A stretch of 64,000 nucleotides of DNA from Ricordea florida (GCA_949710005.1 OX453282.1:16937945-17001944), one strand, 5' to 3'. Positions 1-12,549 are shown, counted from the first letter of the stretch. A program made the numbers and translations. The notes: generated from the letters alone by a model not told the origin.

Positions 1-2230
1 GCTCACAAGGTTTAAGGAAAGTAAATGGTGCATTGCTTCTTGTGCAGAAAAATCTCGCTGGCCAAGTGTTTTCATCACAGTTTTCTTAATTATGGATGCA
101 GCATTGGCATTCATTTGTGAATTATGTACAATATTACTGAATGCTTGCTTAAGAAGATGCGATCTGGATTCAGTTTTTGCTGCATACTTTGCCAACTACT
201 CCACACATGCATGGTAATCTATAACAACTTGAATGTCACAATTTGCACGCCAGCCTTGAAGTTGAAGGCGCTGGTGGTTGTTAACTCTGTGATCATTTCT
301 TTTTGTAATTACTTGAACTCTGTACTTTGATGTGTTGTCTTTTGAATGAATTTGCTCAAAATGCAATGATGTTTTTTTCGGAATTCTCAAATGGAAAGTT
401 AAATCGACATTTCGGTTCCGTTTCATTGTTCTTTTTTCTCAAACAATAACTTGTACTACATCGAGTGTGTCTTTGAACCATATTCAACAAATCAACAGTC
501 AGTGTCAGAATGTTGGATATTTTTGTGGTATTCTTGACAAGGATGAACAGAAGGTTTTATCCACAGGCCATTGTCTGGAGGATTTGGGTTACAGGTGGAC
601 AATAACCAATCAACATATTGACAGATCTTCTCAGCTGCTATTTTTCCTTCACTAACTATTGACTGTTAGAATTATCTTTACTATTTTCTGCCAAATAACC
701 ACTTAGTGCAGTTTCACTTAACTTGCATAGGCCTGGATCATTGCTTAGTTTAGCAACACCATGGCAATGAATGCTTCCTCTAGACTGATACTCAAGTCTG
801 TACCAGTGCCACTTTGCATCAAGTGAATCATATAGCCAGTGCTTAATAAATTGTTTCACGCGTTCAGTGAAAAACCAATCAACAATGTGAGGATTATTAA
901 TGACATTTTGACGCCTCGTTTCAGATAAGTTGTTTCCTTCACTGGTTTCATTTCCAATAAGAGAATGTAATTCTGGCCAATGCATATCTGCTGCTGAAAA
1001 TGTGAAAAAGAATGTGGAAGGTCCAGCATGTTGAATTATTGCTTTTAAATCTTCTTTTGCTTTGTACCAATAAGCATCTGACCCACTAATGTTCGTAATG
1101 TAACGGGACAGCTTTGTCATCAAAAGGTTTGCATTATTATTGTTAATCATTTCTCTTATTTCTTCCAAAGTCAGATGTTGTTCTCCAGAATTTTGTTTTA
1201 AAAATATTCCGGTTTGTTGTAGGATTTGTTTCCGCTGAATCATGTTTGAAGCCCAATATAAAAACCGTGGATGATTTGCAGAGCGGTAAATCCATTTATT
1301 GTCCCTTTTCTCTGCAAATTTAATAAGACGTTTTATCTTTTCTTTTAGAGTTATATTTTTTAAGATGGCAGGATTTCTTGGATCTCCTTTACCATCAGGA
1401 AACAACGTTGGAAATGCCATTGTGGCTAAAAAGGGAGTGACATACTCATTCAAAGGGCTATTACCCAAATTTGGCCAGTTCATATGCCCCTGTGAAACAT
1501 TCTGACGAATGAAATCAATTTCTTGTTGCTGGGTGTCATTAACAGGTAGCAAACTGGAAGAATCTGTATTGCTGTCATAAACAATATCATTTTCATCAGA
1601 AACGGGACTACCATCTGGTCTGGAAGTTACGTTATCCTCTAACGAAGTATCATCTGTTTCTATAGAAAGAATTTCATTGGGAACATCATTCTCTGGTAAA
1701 GAATTTAATGCATGATAATTTAATTCAATGTGTGAATAATGTGGATTATTTTTAACAAGCCAGTGAATTGCATCTGAAACCACTTGCCTTCTTACTGAAA
1801 GGTTTTTGACCAAATTTCCTTTTCCTTTAACTTAAACAAGAATTATTGATAAATCTTTAGGGTATCTTGGAAGTGAATGTGCTAATTCACTGACATCTTG
1901 GGGAAGATTTATTGTATGTCCTGAATATCCTCTTTCTCCTCCTGGTTTAATATAAATATGCATTATAGGAAGAGCTTTAGCAATCAGCATTTCTTCTATT
2001 TGCGTTAAACCAGAAAGTTCACTGGGTACTGGTGAGGGTATCATAAAGTTTTTCTTGGAGAATTTTTTTGGCACCTCCTTTTCCTTTGAGCACCTGGAAC
2101 ACTTATAATTTTGCAGACATTTTGGTGCTACTCTTAATGGCCATGCTTCAAAACAAATTGTGCACTGGCCCGAAATGGCATAATTATTGGAATTATGGAA
2201 TTTAGTAACATTTTGTTTTGCCCAGCTCTG
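1..2230 (-). pseudogene. Helitron replicase fragment: zinc finger, DUF6570, Helitron_like_N and Rep (broken)
   Basis: From about 2180 down, a CxxC...CxxC finger leads into a DUF6570-like block (1832-2074), then a 385-codon block (656-1813) with the Helitron_like_N phrase [17 protein letters not shown] and the HUH motif HCHG near 758-770. It ends with the Y2 region near 150-200 (HACVE-stop-LAKYAAK). Lesions I can place: an in-frame TAA at 1832-1834 with coding resuming in the same frame; frameshifts near 2180, 660 and 493; one in the T-run at about 371-377; and TAG at 196-198 where the first Rep tyrosine is expected. The reading frame is still open at base 1. Confidence 0.85.
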
Positions 2231-3894
2231 TTCGTGTATACCCCCATTTTTTCTGCATCAAAATTTAGTAAGTATTGTTTTTGTGTAATGGTACAGTTCC
2301 CCTCTGGCTGATTATTATCTGTACATGTCTTTTTTACAATATTTTCAGGACTTTGTTCTTGTTTCCTTTTTCTCTGATATTTATCTCGCAGGCTTGGAAG
2401 TCTTTTTTGTCGTTGCTCATGTGATTCTGATAATTTTGACTTAAGATATCTCAAGGCATTCTTATTAATAGTATGAGGTACTGTAGAAACATAATGCAAG
2501 TCTTCTTTGTAACCAACAAATAATACTCTTTGGTTTTTATTAGCAGGAGGTAGAGTAATTGTAGTGCCTTCTGGGCAAGAAAGCCTTGATTCAATGATAT
2601 GAATTACACAATTAAGTTGATTGGATATAGCTTGTATGATAATGTTGTCACACCATGTGCCTGGTGTTGCCATTCTTTTCAAATAACTTTTCCATGAATC
2701 CTCAGATATACTCTCTACAAACAACTCAGCATGTTGTTCTAAATAGCTAACACCAGCTTGCCTTAACTCTTTTCCATTCAACTCACGATCATTGATTCAT
2801 ATATGAATCATGATTTAGAAAACTCACCAAAATATTACGTTACTTCCTATTGCTTCCAAATTTGGCACACAGGAAGTAAATGAACGCACCCAATTACCTG
2901 ATGAATTTTAGCTTGTATGCTTTAGTGACAGATGCGTGACGAATTTTTAAATTTTGATTTTAGAGCGCGAGGAAGGGTTAAAGAGGAGGGTTTTCCCTAT
3001 CATTTGACATCATTTTCTGATGGACATTCTCATATGGATATAGCTCCCCGGAAATTTTGTAAAACAAACTTTTATCAATTTTTTGCTCGTAAAAATGGCT
3101 TATAGAAATTAAATTGTATTAAATTCTGTATTTAATATTTTTCAAGCAGATTTGAAAGAAATGATACCAGATAAAAAGGGAAAACTTTTTTCCTTTAACT
3201 TTTTTCAGCAATTGGCTGGCGTCTTGGTTTATGGGGATTTATATGCAAATTGTATGCATACGTTGTGTAAATTTGGCAGAATGCTAAATTTTTTGGGAAA
3301 ATATTATTGCCTACTTGAATGTGAAATATACATGTTTGAAAAGCCTATTTTGTACCCTACAAAATGAGGTATATCTTTGATCACTGCTGTAAATATCTGC
3401 GGAGATATTAAATAAAAATGAAATGTCCCTCAATTTGCTTGATTTTTGGGCGTATGGAAATGAGTTAAAGCAATATGAAACTCAGAAGTGCCATAATACT
3501 GATGTGAAATTGCTCTGAAAAAGCAGTCACCAGAACCACCAATATCCAAAGCCTGCAAACCTTTACGACACAGTCTATTAATCATTCGGTCATGTGAACT
3601 GTTTTCAGCATTTGTACTAGAAGTATTTGTATCAACTTGAGATGAGTGTCTATTGTCTGGATTCATACCACCAGAAAGTGTTGTAAAAAGTACAGGCGTG
3701 GAAGATTTTTTCAATGAAGGCTTTGCATTATTACACCTAAATGTTTGAAATATTCTCTTATGAGTTGAAACAGTTTTTGCATTTAGCTTTGAACCAAAGT
3801 AATAATAGTGAAAACAACTTTCATAGCAATGTCTTAGAAACCAAGTTGTAAATGTTTTGCAGAAGAAGTTAAGACCGGATGAGCTCGAGGACAA
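2134..3894 (-). pseudogene. OTU-like cysteine protease domain of the Helitron, in two separated halves
   Basis: The first half (ORF 3430-3894) ends with DIGGSGDCFFRAISHQYYG, the nucleophile region of OTU proteases (Asp and catalytic Cys present). The second half (ORF 2134-2781) has the later OTU strands and the catalytic-His region (EDLHYVST). OTU domains are known cargo of some animal Helitron replicases. The 650 bases between the halves (2782-3429) show no coding continuity and no convincing intron ends, so they are either an unrecognised intron or an insertion. A basic ORF at 3834-4085 with a repeated KSVRC-KR motif is probably the N-terminus in another frame. Confidence 0.65.
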
Positions 3895-4585
3895 TTTCTT
3901 TGTAAAATAAGTGTAATTTGCTTTCTCTTCTTTCTGTGCTTTAGAAATTGAAACAATTTCTGTTTAGGTATTCTCGAGGGTTCCCTGTCTCTTTTACCAC
4001 ATCGTACTGACTTAACAGAACGCCCACGCGAGGGTTGCACGCCTCTTTTATCACATCGAACTGATTTGGCAGAATGATCATACATTATCAGCTAAATCAA
4101 ACACATTTGTACCACCTTTACAGTCTATACTGTATTTGAAATTGCAGCAAGCAAGTTAGCTAAAGTTTGGCTGGCTCTAACGAATGACATGGACCTACGC
4201 GATAGTTTCGCGCGCTGTGGTCGGTAAGATTTTTACAAAACACCTGGGCTTTATACACGTGAATGAGATGGACTGATACACCGTGTTTGCTGTGTTTAGA
4301 CCGTGAAAGCTCCGTGTTTTATGCAAGGCTTGTATCAACAGTTGACTTGTTTCGTGGTGAACAAAGTGGTTCAGTGGTACAATTGTGGAAAAACTGTGCC
4401 AAATTTTCAAAAACAAATTGGTTCTATACACTGCACACATACGATGTAAGCTTAATTAAAAACTGCTATTCGCCTTGTACGTGAAAGACGTCACTGTAGG
4501 ACGATTATGCTATATAAATATATCTTCTTGATACGTTAAGATGACGTTTATAACTAAAAGACCTCAAAAAAATTTACTAACCTTA

Positions 4586-4681
4586 ACAGATTAATGGACA
4601 AACTTCTGAGTTCACACACTGAAGGAATATCGAACAGATTAATGGACAAACTTCTGAATTCACGCGCTGAAGGAATACCGT
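4586..4681. repeat. Two tandem 48-bp repeat units
   Basis: Unit 1 starts at 4586 and unit 2 at 4634, both opening with ACAGATTAATGGACAAACTT. They differ at only a few positions. Confidence 0.85.
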
Positions 4682-4891
4682 ACTCCACACTCGGGACGAA
4701 GTAATTCCACGCTTGATGTGAAAAACTTTCACGTGATCGAAGGTCCAATTGCGCGTGATAAGATTGCGTGTTTTTCATTCCATTCATTCTTGGTGGCAGA
4801 AGAAAAAATCGGGAAAGGATCTGATTATAAACATGCCGCGCATGCGTAAAAGCAACGTTGAGATTAGGATTGCGGGCTCCTCTGGTCGCCC

Positions 4892-4914
4892 GCAATAATA
4901 ATAATAATAATAAT
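4892..4914. repeat. AAT trinucleotide microsatellite
   Basis: About seven consecutive AAT units. Confidence 0.9.
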
Positions 4915-5788
4915 CATAATCTTCATTAGGGCACCTAGAAGGCTTTTCAATCCCAATTTACCAACATACATTAGTCATTATCTGCAATAACACTAGACGC
5001 TCTCGGGAGCGTTCACTCGGGCTACACTTGATAATGCGGCTTCGAACAAACGTGAATGTCAGTTTACACCTAAGTTTTGTATGTATATATTGTATACTAT
5101 ATGGCTGTTCCAGACTGTATATCGCACCGCAATTCTTGTCGACGTCGTGTTTAAAGCTGAGCGATTTTATCAGAAAGTTTTCTAAGGTTTTCCTAAAATT
5201 TCAGTGATAATTGGGTTTGCTTACCAATCGAATTAATGTTGACCAATCAGCTTTCTTGGTTCCCACGGTAGAAAACAGTTGTGAAACTTGATGCGATTCA
5301 TCTGATTCCAAGTTATCGAAGGCGAAGAAGCGATATGTGGGAAAAACAACAATATTACTCCTCAATCGGATACACTTTTCTTCCGATTTAGCCGTATTGG
5401 CCCTGTTCCCGCTAATGTCTTTCCACACGACCACGCAGAAAAAAAACTTGAGTTTGAATAAGAAAAGATCCAGAGATGATTTTGAAAAGAGGCCCGAGGG
5501 AATTCGGGCTGACAAACATTGTCACCGAGTTAATAGCTTTGGTAGCCGTTTTGCGGTCATAATTACCAAGAACTTTATTATAAACAAACAACAAGTTCAA
5601 TAGATTTAGAAACAGTCTCTAGCAATCCTTTGTAACGTCAACCGTTTCACCTGCAAGCGCAATCAAACTTTGAGCGTTATCACGCTTTTGTTGTCAAGTC
5701 TTTGTCTTGCAACTACTTTCTACGCGACCACGCATGAGACAGACCGCAATTAAGAAAACTTCATCCAAAAATGCTACCAAAATTTAAA

Positions 5789-5986
5789 TTAGATGAAAAA
5801 ATCCTTATAACCTCCTCTATTCGCGTATTGTTGTCTTGCACAAATTGTTGACTCGAGGCATCCAACGACGCGTGTCTTGTCACTGTACAAAATTAGTGTA
5901 TTAACTTCAGCTTTTGGATCCCAATGACAACAGTAGCTGACAATACAAGAGTTAGTAGTATTCATGTGCATAACATTGGCTTTCAA
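5789..5986 (-). pseudogene. C-terminal part of a small Cys-containing secreted protein (copy A)
   Basis: The 65-codon ORF overlaps the 3' part of the putative secreted protein seen in copy B and continues further, with a CC pair and two later Cys. Upstream, where copy B encodes the signal peptide and most of the mature N-terminus, copy A has lost about 150 bases and carries a short inverted repeat instead. Neither copy is intact. I do not recognise the family and make no claim about function. Confidence 0.45.
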
Positions 5987-6012
5987 AGATAGTTCAGAGC
6001 ATAGTTAGTGGA

Positions 6013-6049
6013 GAGTCTCCCTCCACTAACTATGTTCAGAGTACACATC
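6013..6049. repeat. Short perfect hairpin at the deletion point of copy A
   Basis: CATAGTTAGTGGAG is followed after a few bases by its complement CTCCACTAACTATG. It replaces the signal-peptide-coding segment present in copy B. Coordinates are approximate by a few bases. Confidence 0.7.
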
Positions 6050-6222
6050 TTTCGCATCCAACATCGATGGTGCAAGAACTTGATGAAGCCTCGTTTTCAC
6101 AATAGCAATACCCAAGGGCCTCTGCGGGTAGTCCGATTTGCGACGTTGTCGATAGACTGATAGACTGATAGACCGAAAAGGTAAACCTAGACTCGGGCTA
6201 CCTGTGGTAGTAGCCCGAGTAA

Positions 6223-8640
6223 AAAGTACTTATCAGTCAAAATTTCGTGTCTTATACAATGAGCACAAGTCTTATCAAAATGATGATTTCTAAAAGTTAT
6301 ACCGAATGCCTTCAAAAATGGTTGCCTTTGAACTCGCTTGAGTATTTTAAGAGCTGAGTTTGTAACTCCTCCCCCGTTGATAATAGCGTGCAGTCTTGCA
6401 TAATGAAGCATTGTTAAGATGTTGAAAAACATTGCAGCAATTTTATAACTCAACGTGCTAAGTGTTTATGCACGCAATTTACTTATTATCAAAACTCTGT
6501 CCGAATACGTACCGTTCTGTAACTAAAATGGTTTTCATACAAGAAATGCAGCACGTTGATCGGGAGCTCCTTTTGGAGCTCGCAAAATTCACGATTAACG
6601 ATCAGTCAGAAACGGATCCAAATTTGAATAAGTATCTTCAAAAAAAATGTCTTGTTCCCATGGGCCTTGGTATACTTGACTGAACCAGAAAAATTAGGGC
6701 CTTATTGTTGATCACTTCGCATCTAGAAATTTTTCTCATACGTCCAACCGTTTGATGGACAGTTGCTGACTTCTACCTAGAGACCTAACTATTTTTAAAC
6801 GCATTTAACCAATCCCACACAGATGACTAATTCTGAACGTGGCAATTGTTATGCCGTGTGTCACAGAATCGGGCAATTCAAGTAAATGTCTTGAAAGAAA
6901 ATAGTATTCTGCGCGATGCGTTTAGCTCATAGATTCTAGACCTTCTAGGTTACATGGAATTCAATTGTTTTGTAATGTCTTTCATGTTCCTCGACAATGC
7001 AAATGCTTGAGCTTTTTGGTTGTTCAGGTCAGTAATGGCGTCGTCTCGGAAGTCGTCAACAACAGCTAGCTCGTTACAGACTCTCTTTCCTGCAGGTGCT
7101 TTAGTTTCTCTGTCTGACTCACTGGTTCTTTATTTTTCATTTCAAACACTTAAGGAGGTCTCCCATGTACAAAAAATCCCGAAATAAATTTTGAGTCTCG
7201 AAACAAAAACCGATTCATAAAAAGGGTACTCCTTTCCCAGAGACCGTGATTGACCATCTATCATATCATCCCCAGATATAATATTATTCTGTGCATGTCG
7301 TGTTATTGATAAGTTACAGCATATTCATTTAGTCCATCCGCTCTGCCATCTGAGTACTCTGCGTTTTTATTCAGCTATCTCTTCGAGACGGTTCATCTTG
7401 GTTAACACTTTAAAGCTCATTAACTGCGATCCAACAATCGTATGTTAGTAATTTGTGGCAACGCACAGTAATGTGCCACAAAATATAATGCACTTCGTTA
7501 AGACTTGAATTGCGAATTGGCAAGTTTGGAATTTGAAGGTCTTCCCGATTAGATCAACACTACTACAATGACAGGAAATCAAAAACATCAATGTTTTTTG
7601 GTTGGAAAGGATATTAAAAGAAAAGATCATTTCCATCATGAATTTCTTCTAGTTATCTGTAGATAAACAAGTGGTTGTACAGTAAGCTGCTGCAAAATGT
7701 TATGTAATGATTTCGACCGTCAACAGAGCAGATCAATCCTTCATGACAAAAGCCCACGTATATGCACCCCATGTTTTCCGGAATGTTGTTGCTTATAACG
7801 ACGAACAAACGTTCTCTATTTGCCTAATTTTAGCTTATAAGGTAAGTATATTTATTTAAGTACGTTAATCAATTCTCTTTGAGCCCATTTTGTTGATATT
7901 TCCCGTAAGCGACCAGTTTGTCATACACCAAGGGTGGCTGTTTACGACGCCGTTAACTGTATTCATATTCAAATTTGCCAACAGAGATCACAGAAAATTA
8001 AAACACTCTTTAATTTAATTCCTGCTGTAAATGTTAGACTCGCCAACACTTGTAACAATAGGGAGCTAAAGGAAAACGGCCACCAGGACTGTATCAAATG
8101 CTGGCGTTTACAAACTACACAATAAAATTACAGTTGAAAAATACAGTTTGGAAGGTTTCCTTATTACACTCTCTAAAACAACGAAGTGAAATGTGACCAT
8201 TTTAGCAAGTTTGTCCCAAGACGCGATTATTCAGTGGCAAAAATTGCATCGATTAATTCTTTATGAACAAGTTCATGAACAACGGCTGGGAGTATGTTAT
8301 CACGTTATTATGTTGTAATTAAATGGTTTTCATATTAACTGAGGCAAAGATAGTTTCTTTGTTTATTTCGTACTTATATTAACTCATCTTTTCTTAAAAG
8401 TTAATTTTAGCACTCAATATCAAATGTCAAAATTATCGTGTATTAAGGACATTTAATGTGTTATTGAAAAAGGATCTGTTTGGTCTGTAATCTATCATTT
8501 GGAGTGGTAGCTTGTCACATCGCAATACATTCGTCTAAGTTCAAGGGCACAAACCTGCAATCCAGGAGAGATAAAAAATAACTAAACATTATCCGTCTGT
8601 TTGTGACCAATTGTGCGTGATTTCTAGACTAGCCGTTTGG
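6223..8640. other. Intergenic region without a supportable gene
   Basis: About 2.4 kb of AT-rich sequence. Short ORFs at 6187-6453 (minus) and 6462-6683 (plus) have no recognisable domain, and neither shows convincing splice sites or a poly(A) signal. I see no clear repeats. Confidence 0.5.
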
Positions 8641-8662
8641 CGGCAGAGTGGAATTCCACAGG

Positions 8663-8697
8663 TTTATAGCTGAGCTCTCATAGTTGAGGTCTCAGTC
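8663..8697 (+). promoter_or_regulatory. Candidate TATA/Inr promoter of the GFP-like gene
   Basis: A TATA-like TTTATAG at 8663 lies 30 bases upstream of an initiator-like TCAGTC at 8692-8697. The implied 5' UTR reaches the ATG at 8778 in about 85 bases. The spacing is right for a TATA promoter, but no transcript evidence is available. Confidence 0.45.
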
Positions 8698-8777
8698 AGC
8701 TTGGTGCTTTGTAAGAGTAAGGATCACGAACAAGAGAAGAGTTCTAAAAGTTAACATCTTACTTCACTTCTACCAGC

Positions 8778-10579
8778 ATGGTAAGTATTGAACAGAAGAG
8801 AAAGTTGCTATTTTGCACTACATGTAACTGTTGACTCAATCCTTTATAGAGATTCTAGTTTAACCCGGTTTTGCCCTAAACTCAATTTACAGAGTGCATT
8901 CAAGGAGGTAATGAAAGTCCAGCTTAGAATGGTGGGCGTTGTTAACGGGCAGTCATTTAGGATCGAAGGGGAAGGAAAAGGCAAACCTTACGAGTGAGTA
9001 AAGTCTGAAAATATTTATTAATTGCGTTCAGTTTGTAAGCAGTGCTGACTTATTTGAAAAAATCTACATTTATGAGAAGCTTCCATACAAGGTTTGAAGT
9101 TGCTAGTTAAGCTACTAAATTATCCAACATTGGTCTGAGATCGTACGTTCCTTACGGGAATCGTGTTTTCTTTCCACTAAGTTCATTAAGGGCAAAAAAA
9201 AAATTGTAGGACCATACTGTGGGAGTCTTTATTTTATTAAAGAACAATTTTTCTTTGCATTCTTCTCGGGCTAGAAATATGTCTGCCACTATGAATGCAT
9301 TATCTAACGTGCTTGTTTTCCTTTAAATTAATAAGTATGCCGGTGATTTGAAGTCTTCAAAATCTGATTTTAGAGCCAGCTGAACAACGGGAACTAGACT
9401 CCTTAGTAATTTTGGAGTTTTCTAGAGTTACACGCATGCCACCAAGGGCCACACCTATTGGGCGTAACTGCCAAGTTAATTATATGTTAGCGATAAATCA
9501 AAAGATAACCGCTTGATGTTGAAAAAAAGCCAATTAATGCAAGTCATTGAAACGACAGAATTTCTCTGAAACTATATGGAAGCAAAATTATGCTTCAGTT
9601 ATTAGATCAGAAGAGGCGTGATCAAAGTATGAATTAAGCGAAGTATACTTCCAAGAACGTTCTGCATTGTATATGGGCCTTGCGTTTTCTTAGTGAATTT
9701 CTTGTTTGTTTGTAGGGGATCACAGGAATTAACCCTTACAGTGGTAGAAGGCGGGCCTCTGCTTTTCTCTTATGATATCCTGACATCGGCATTCATGTAT
9801 GGCAACAAGGCATTCGTGAAATACCCAAAGGACATACCTGATTTTTTCGAGCAGACCTGTTCTAGTCCTAATGGTGGATATTCCTGGGAAAAGACCATGA
9901 ATTTCGAAGATGGAGGGGTTTGCACTGCTTCAAGCCGCATCAGGTTAGAAACTTGTATGACCAATTTCTACTTAAGAGAGAAAATTAGCTCAGTGACCCA
10001 CTTCACCTGAAAGAAATAGAATAACATAGTTGTCATCAGGCGTTTTACTCAATCGCATTGGTAACTATGCCTCTTGATAAAATCGTTTCAGTTTCTTTGT
10101 GTGCTCTCACTTCTCTCTTAACAGCGTGGACGGCGACACTTTCAATTATGAAATAAACTTTAAGGGAGAGAAGTTTCCTCCTAATGGTCCAGTGATGCAG
10201 AAAAGAACAAAAAAGTGGGAGCCATCCACTGAGATAATGTTTGAACATGATGGATTGCTGAGGAGTGACGATAACATGTCTCTGTTGCTGGAAGGAGGCG
10301 GCCATTACAGATGTAACTTTAAAACTGTTTATAAGTAAGTTCGTATGTGCCGTGATAACTTAGTAATTCGGCTCAATCAGCTAAATTAACTAAAAATACT
10401 AGTCCCGCAAAAGTTAAGTGTAAGAGTTGATAAACATAAAACAGTGCTCAATACATGGAAGTCGAGCGAAGTGGGCAACCACAAAACAGGCTTGTAGGGA
10501 TGAACGTTTAGTTTGTGTGTTTTTTTCTCCCGCAGCATCTATCTATATATACATATATACATACATACATATACATACA

Positions 10580-10611
<32 letters not shown>

Positions 10612-12216
10612 CAAACATATATACATACATATATACATACATACATACATACATACATACATGATATACATATATACATCTAGGTGTTTCTTAGAGAACG
10701 TACCTGCAAAATTCAAGGTAACGTTTTTGTGTAAAATCGGGCGATGACCGAAATTGGGCCCAGCAGGCGTTTTTCGTTTGATGGGGGAGAACGGCTGTGA
10801 TGGTGCCAACGAACTGTTCATACCCCGTTCTACCTTGCCATGTTGTCTTTGTCAGACTGGTGCTCTTGCTTCGTCGGGGATAGGATTAGGGAATTTTGGT
10901 TTTAAGGCTAAACATCTCTGTTATTTTATTTAATTTCACATCTCAGTTGTTTCAGTCTGTAATCAGAGGTTGGGTAAGGTACTTTATTTTGCTTGTAAAC
11001 CCTAGAGAGCGTTAGTGACGCTGCAGGGGGGATGGGGTGGGGTCGGCAGGAGATAGGGCAGAGAAGCAGTCAGGGAGGAGGACAGGGATGGGGGCAGTAG
11101 GGAGAGTCTAATAGGCTTTGGTTTATGTCTGGTTAAAGTAATTGGTCTGAAATGCTAAGCTTAAGGCGCTTTGATTTTCACGTCAGGTGAAATTTCTATA
11201 AGTAGGTTTTCTAAGAAACGCCTATACATATATACATATACACTAATATAAAGCATCGGCTCGATTTACTCGGGCTTGCGAGCCACGTGGTCTGACCTGA
11301 AGCGACATGATTAGTAGCCTCGCCTCGCGGGGAATTATTTTAGTGATCGCCAAGACCACTAAAGGATGTATGGGCCATCTAAGAGTAATCACTATCGTCT
11401 TTTCAGTTGTTGGATTCAGAGGCGGTCATTGTAAAGACTGCAATATGGTGAACAAGATTCTAAAAGCGAAAGGATAACGTTTGGATTTCTAACTCCGATG
11501 ACGGTGGGCATGGATGGTGACCACCAGAATCGTATTTAATCTATAAAATAGATAGAAGCTAAGACGAATTCTCATATTATTGAGTTACATCCCAAAGGTT
11601 CTGTTAATATGATAGTGCATGAGGAAGAAATGGGGAACTGCAGCCTGCATAGCCGCGGCGGACAAAGAGCTCGCGTTTATCATCAAAGGGTGAACTTGCT
11701 CCTTACATTTTTTAAGGATTTATTAGCAGCTTCAGCTTAGTTATTACTCTCAGACAGAACGTGGTTGTTCTCTTGCTCTTTCAGTTTTTCTGTCCTTGAC
11801 TCAGTGACTCTGGTCTTGACTGTAAAGGCAAAGTACTCTTTGTACTGATGTTTGTTGTAGGAAAATGACTCACTCAGACCCACGCGCGCATGAGTAATCT
11901 CTCATTAAATTTCGATCTCACTTTAGTTAACCAGTTATCTTCCGAAGTGAGGAAACGTTGGTGAAATAGTTTCTCGGGTTTGTAGCCGCGGACAGTCATA
12001 TTTTTAGTTCGAATTTCAAGCGAGTCAATATATACACACAGCAAAGTGTCACTTATGCAAATTGTTTGTTTTTTTGTCAGACCCAACAAGAAGGTCAACA
12101 TGCCAGGATACCATTTTCTGGACCACTGCCTTGAGATAAAGAAGCACGACAAGGATTACAACGTGGTTGTGCTCTTTGAGGATGCTGTAGCCCGCTACTC
12201 TCCTCTGGAGAAATAG
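8778..12216 (+). CDS. GFP-like protein with Met-Tyr-Gly chromophore, five exons, 225 aa
   Basis: Exons 8778-8780, 8893-8993, 9716-9943, 10125-10334 and 12081-12216 join in frame with GT/AG introns into 678 nt ending TAG, the usual length for anthozoan fluorescent proteins and chromoproteins. The first exon is only the ATG, giving an MSAFKE start. Recognisable landmarks: [10 protein letters not shown], the chromophore tripeptide M62-Y63-G64 in [38 protein letters not shown] and ARYSP near the end. The Glu equivalent to GFP Glu222 is present (E214). The position of the catalytic Arg (GFP Arg96) is Lys (K94, in YSWEKTM), and about three extra residues precede it (CSSPNGG). Such proteins self-form a chromophore inside a beta-can in the cytosol; colour cannot be predicted here. 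Intron 4 is 1.7 kb and carries a microsatellite. Confidence 0.93.
10543..10676. repeat. (CATA)n / (TA) microsatellite in intron 4 of the GFP-like gene
   Basis: About 130 bases of ATACATAC tetranucleotide repeat with TATATA interruptions. Tyr/Ile/His-rich ORFs on both strands across it are artefacts of the repeat. Confidence 0.95.
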
Positions 12217-12543
12217 ACCCAAGCAAAGGCGTAAAGCCAAACAACCTAAGAAGACAACAAGGCATTCAATCGAATCACGTGTTCGAATTTTTGGTTAGGA
12301 TCATGTTGGTCAGACTAGGTCTAGAACGTTTCATTTTGCTGGCTTTGTTTTACTCAGTTATAGACAAGAAAAAAAAAACTTTAAATGATTTGGTCGGATT
12401 TAGCTTTTCACACTGTCAATTCAGGTTTTCCTTTAGAACATATTTCGAGACTGAACCCTTTTAGAGCTTGAGAAACGAATCTTACATTGTTTTAGAATTT
12501 CAAGAAGAGTATACAAAGCTTTTAAACTGTTGTAGATTTAGAC

Positions 12544-12549
12544 AATAAA
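12544..12549 (+). terminator. Poly(A) signal AATAAA of the GFP-like gene
   Basis: Canonical AATAAA 328 bases after the stop codon, in AT-rich 3' UTR-like sequence. Confidence 0.6.

Larger units (their letters stand above)
1..4085 (-). mobile_element. Degenerate Helitron (rolling-circle transposon), 5' and Rep part
   Basis: Reading the minus strand from 4085 down to 1 gives pieces of one long Helitron replicase in the expected order: a basic N-terminal stretch, an OTU-protease-like region, a Cys-rich finger, a DUF6570-type domain, the Helitron_like_N domain and the HUH/Y2 Rep nuclease. The helicase half lies beyond the left edge. The pieces sit in different frames and are separated by stops, so the copy is dead. 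The family call is from recognised motifs, without alignment. Confidence 0.85.
4186..5014. other. Non-coding stretch with short repeats
   Basis: I see no supportable gene. It contains a 48-bp tandem duplication (4586-4681), an AAT microsatellite (about 4892-4914) and scattered short ORFs with no recognisable motif. Confidence 0.5.
5052..6222. repeat. Dispersed repeat unit, copy A (~1.2 kb)
   Basis: Direct-orientation copy of the unit also found at 15803-18298; similarity runs from GTGAATGTCAG to the final TAGCCCG-GTA. The motif ACTCGGGCTAC occurs at 5015-5025 and again near the right end (6191-6201), where its complement (6210-6220) makes an 11-bp stem hairpin. The same hairpin ends copy B. 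This suggests a non-autonomous transposon or a duplicated locus. It lacks the two insertions present in copy B and therefore records the empty sites. Confidence 0.8.

Noticed and set aside
1299-1505. Plus-strand ORF inside the Helitron region
   Set aside because: Shadow of the minus-strand Helitron_like_N coding sequence.
10427-10821. Overlapping ORFs on both strands rich in Tyr, Ile, His, Met and Cys
   Set aside because: They are translations of the CATA microsatellite in the GFP-like gene intron.
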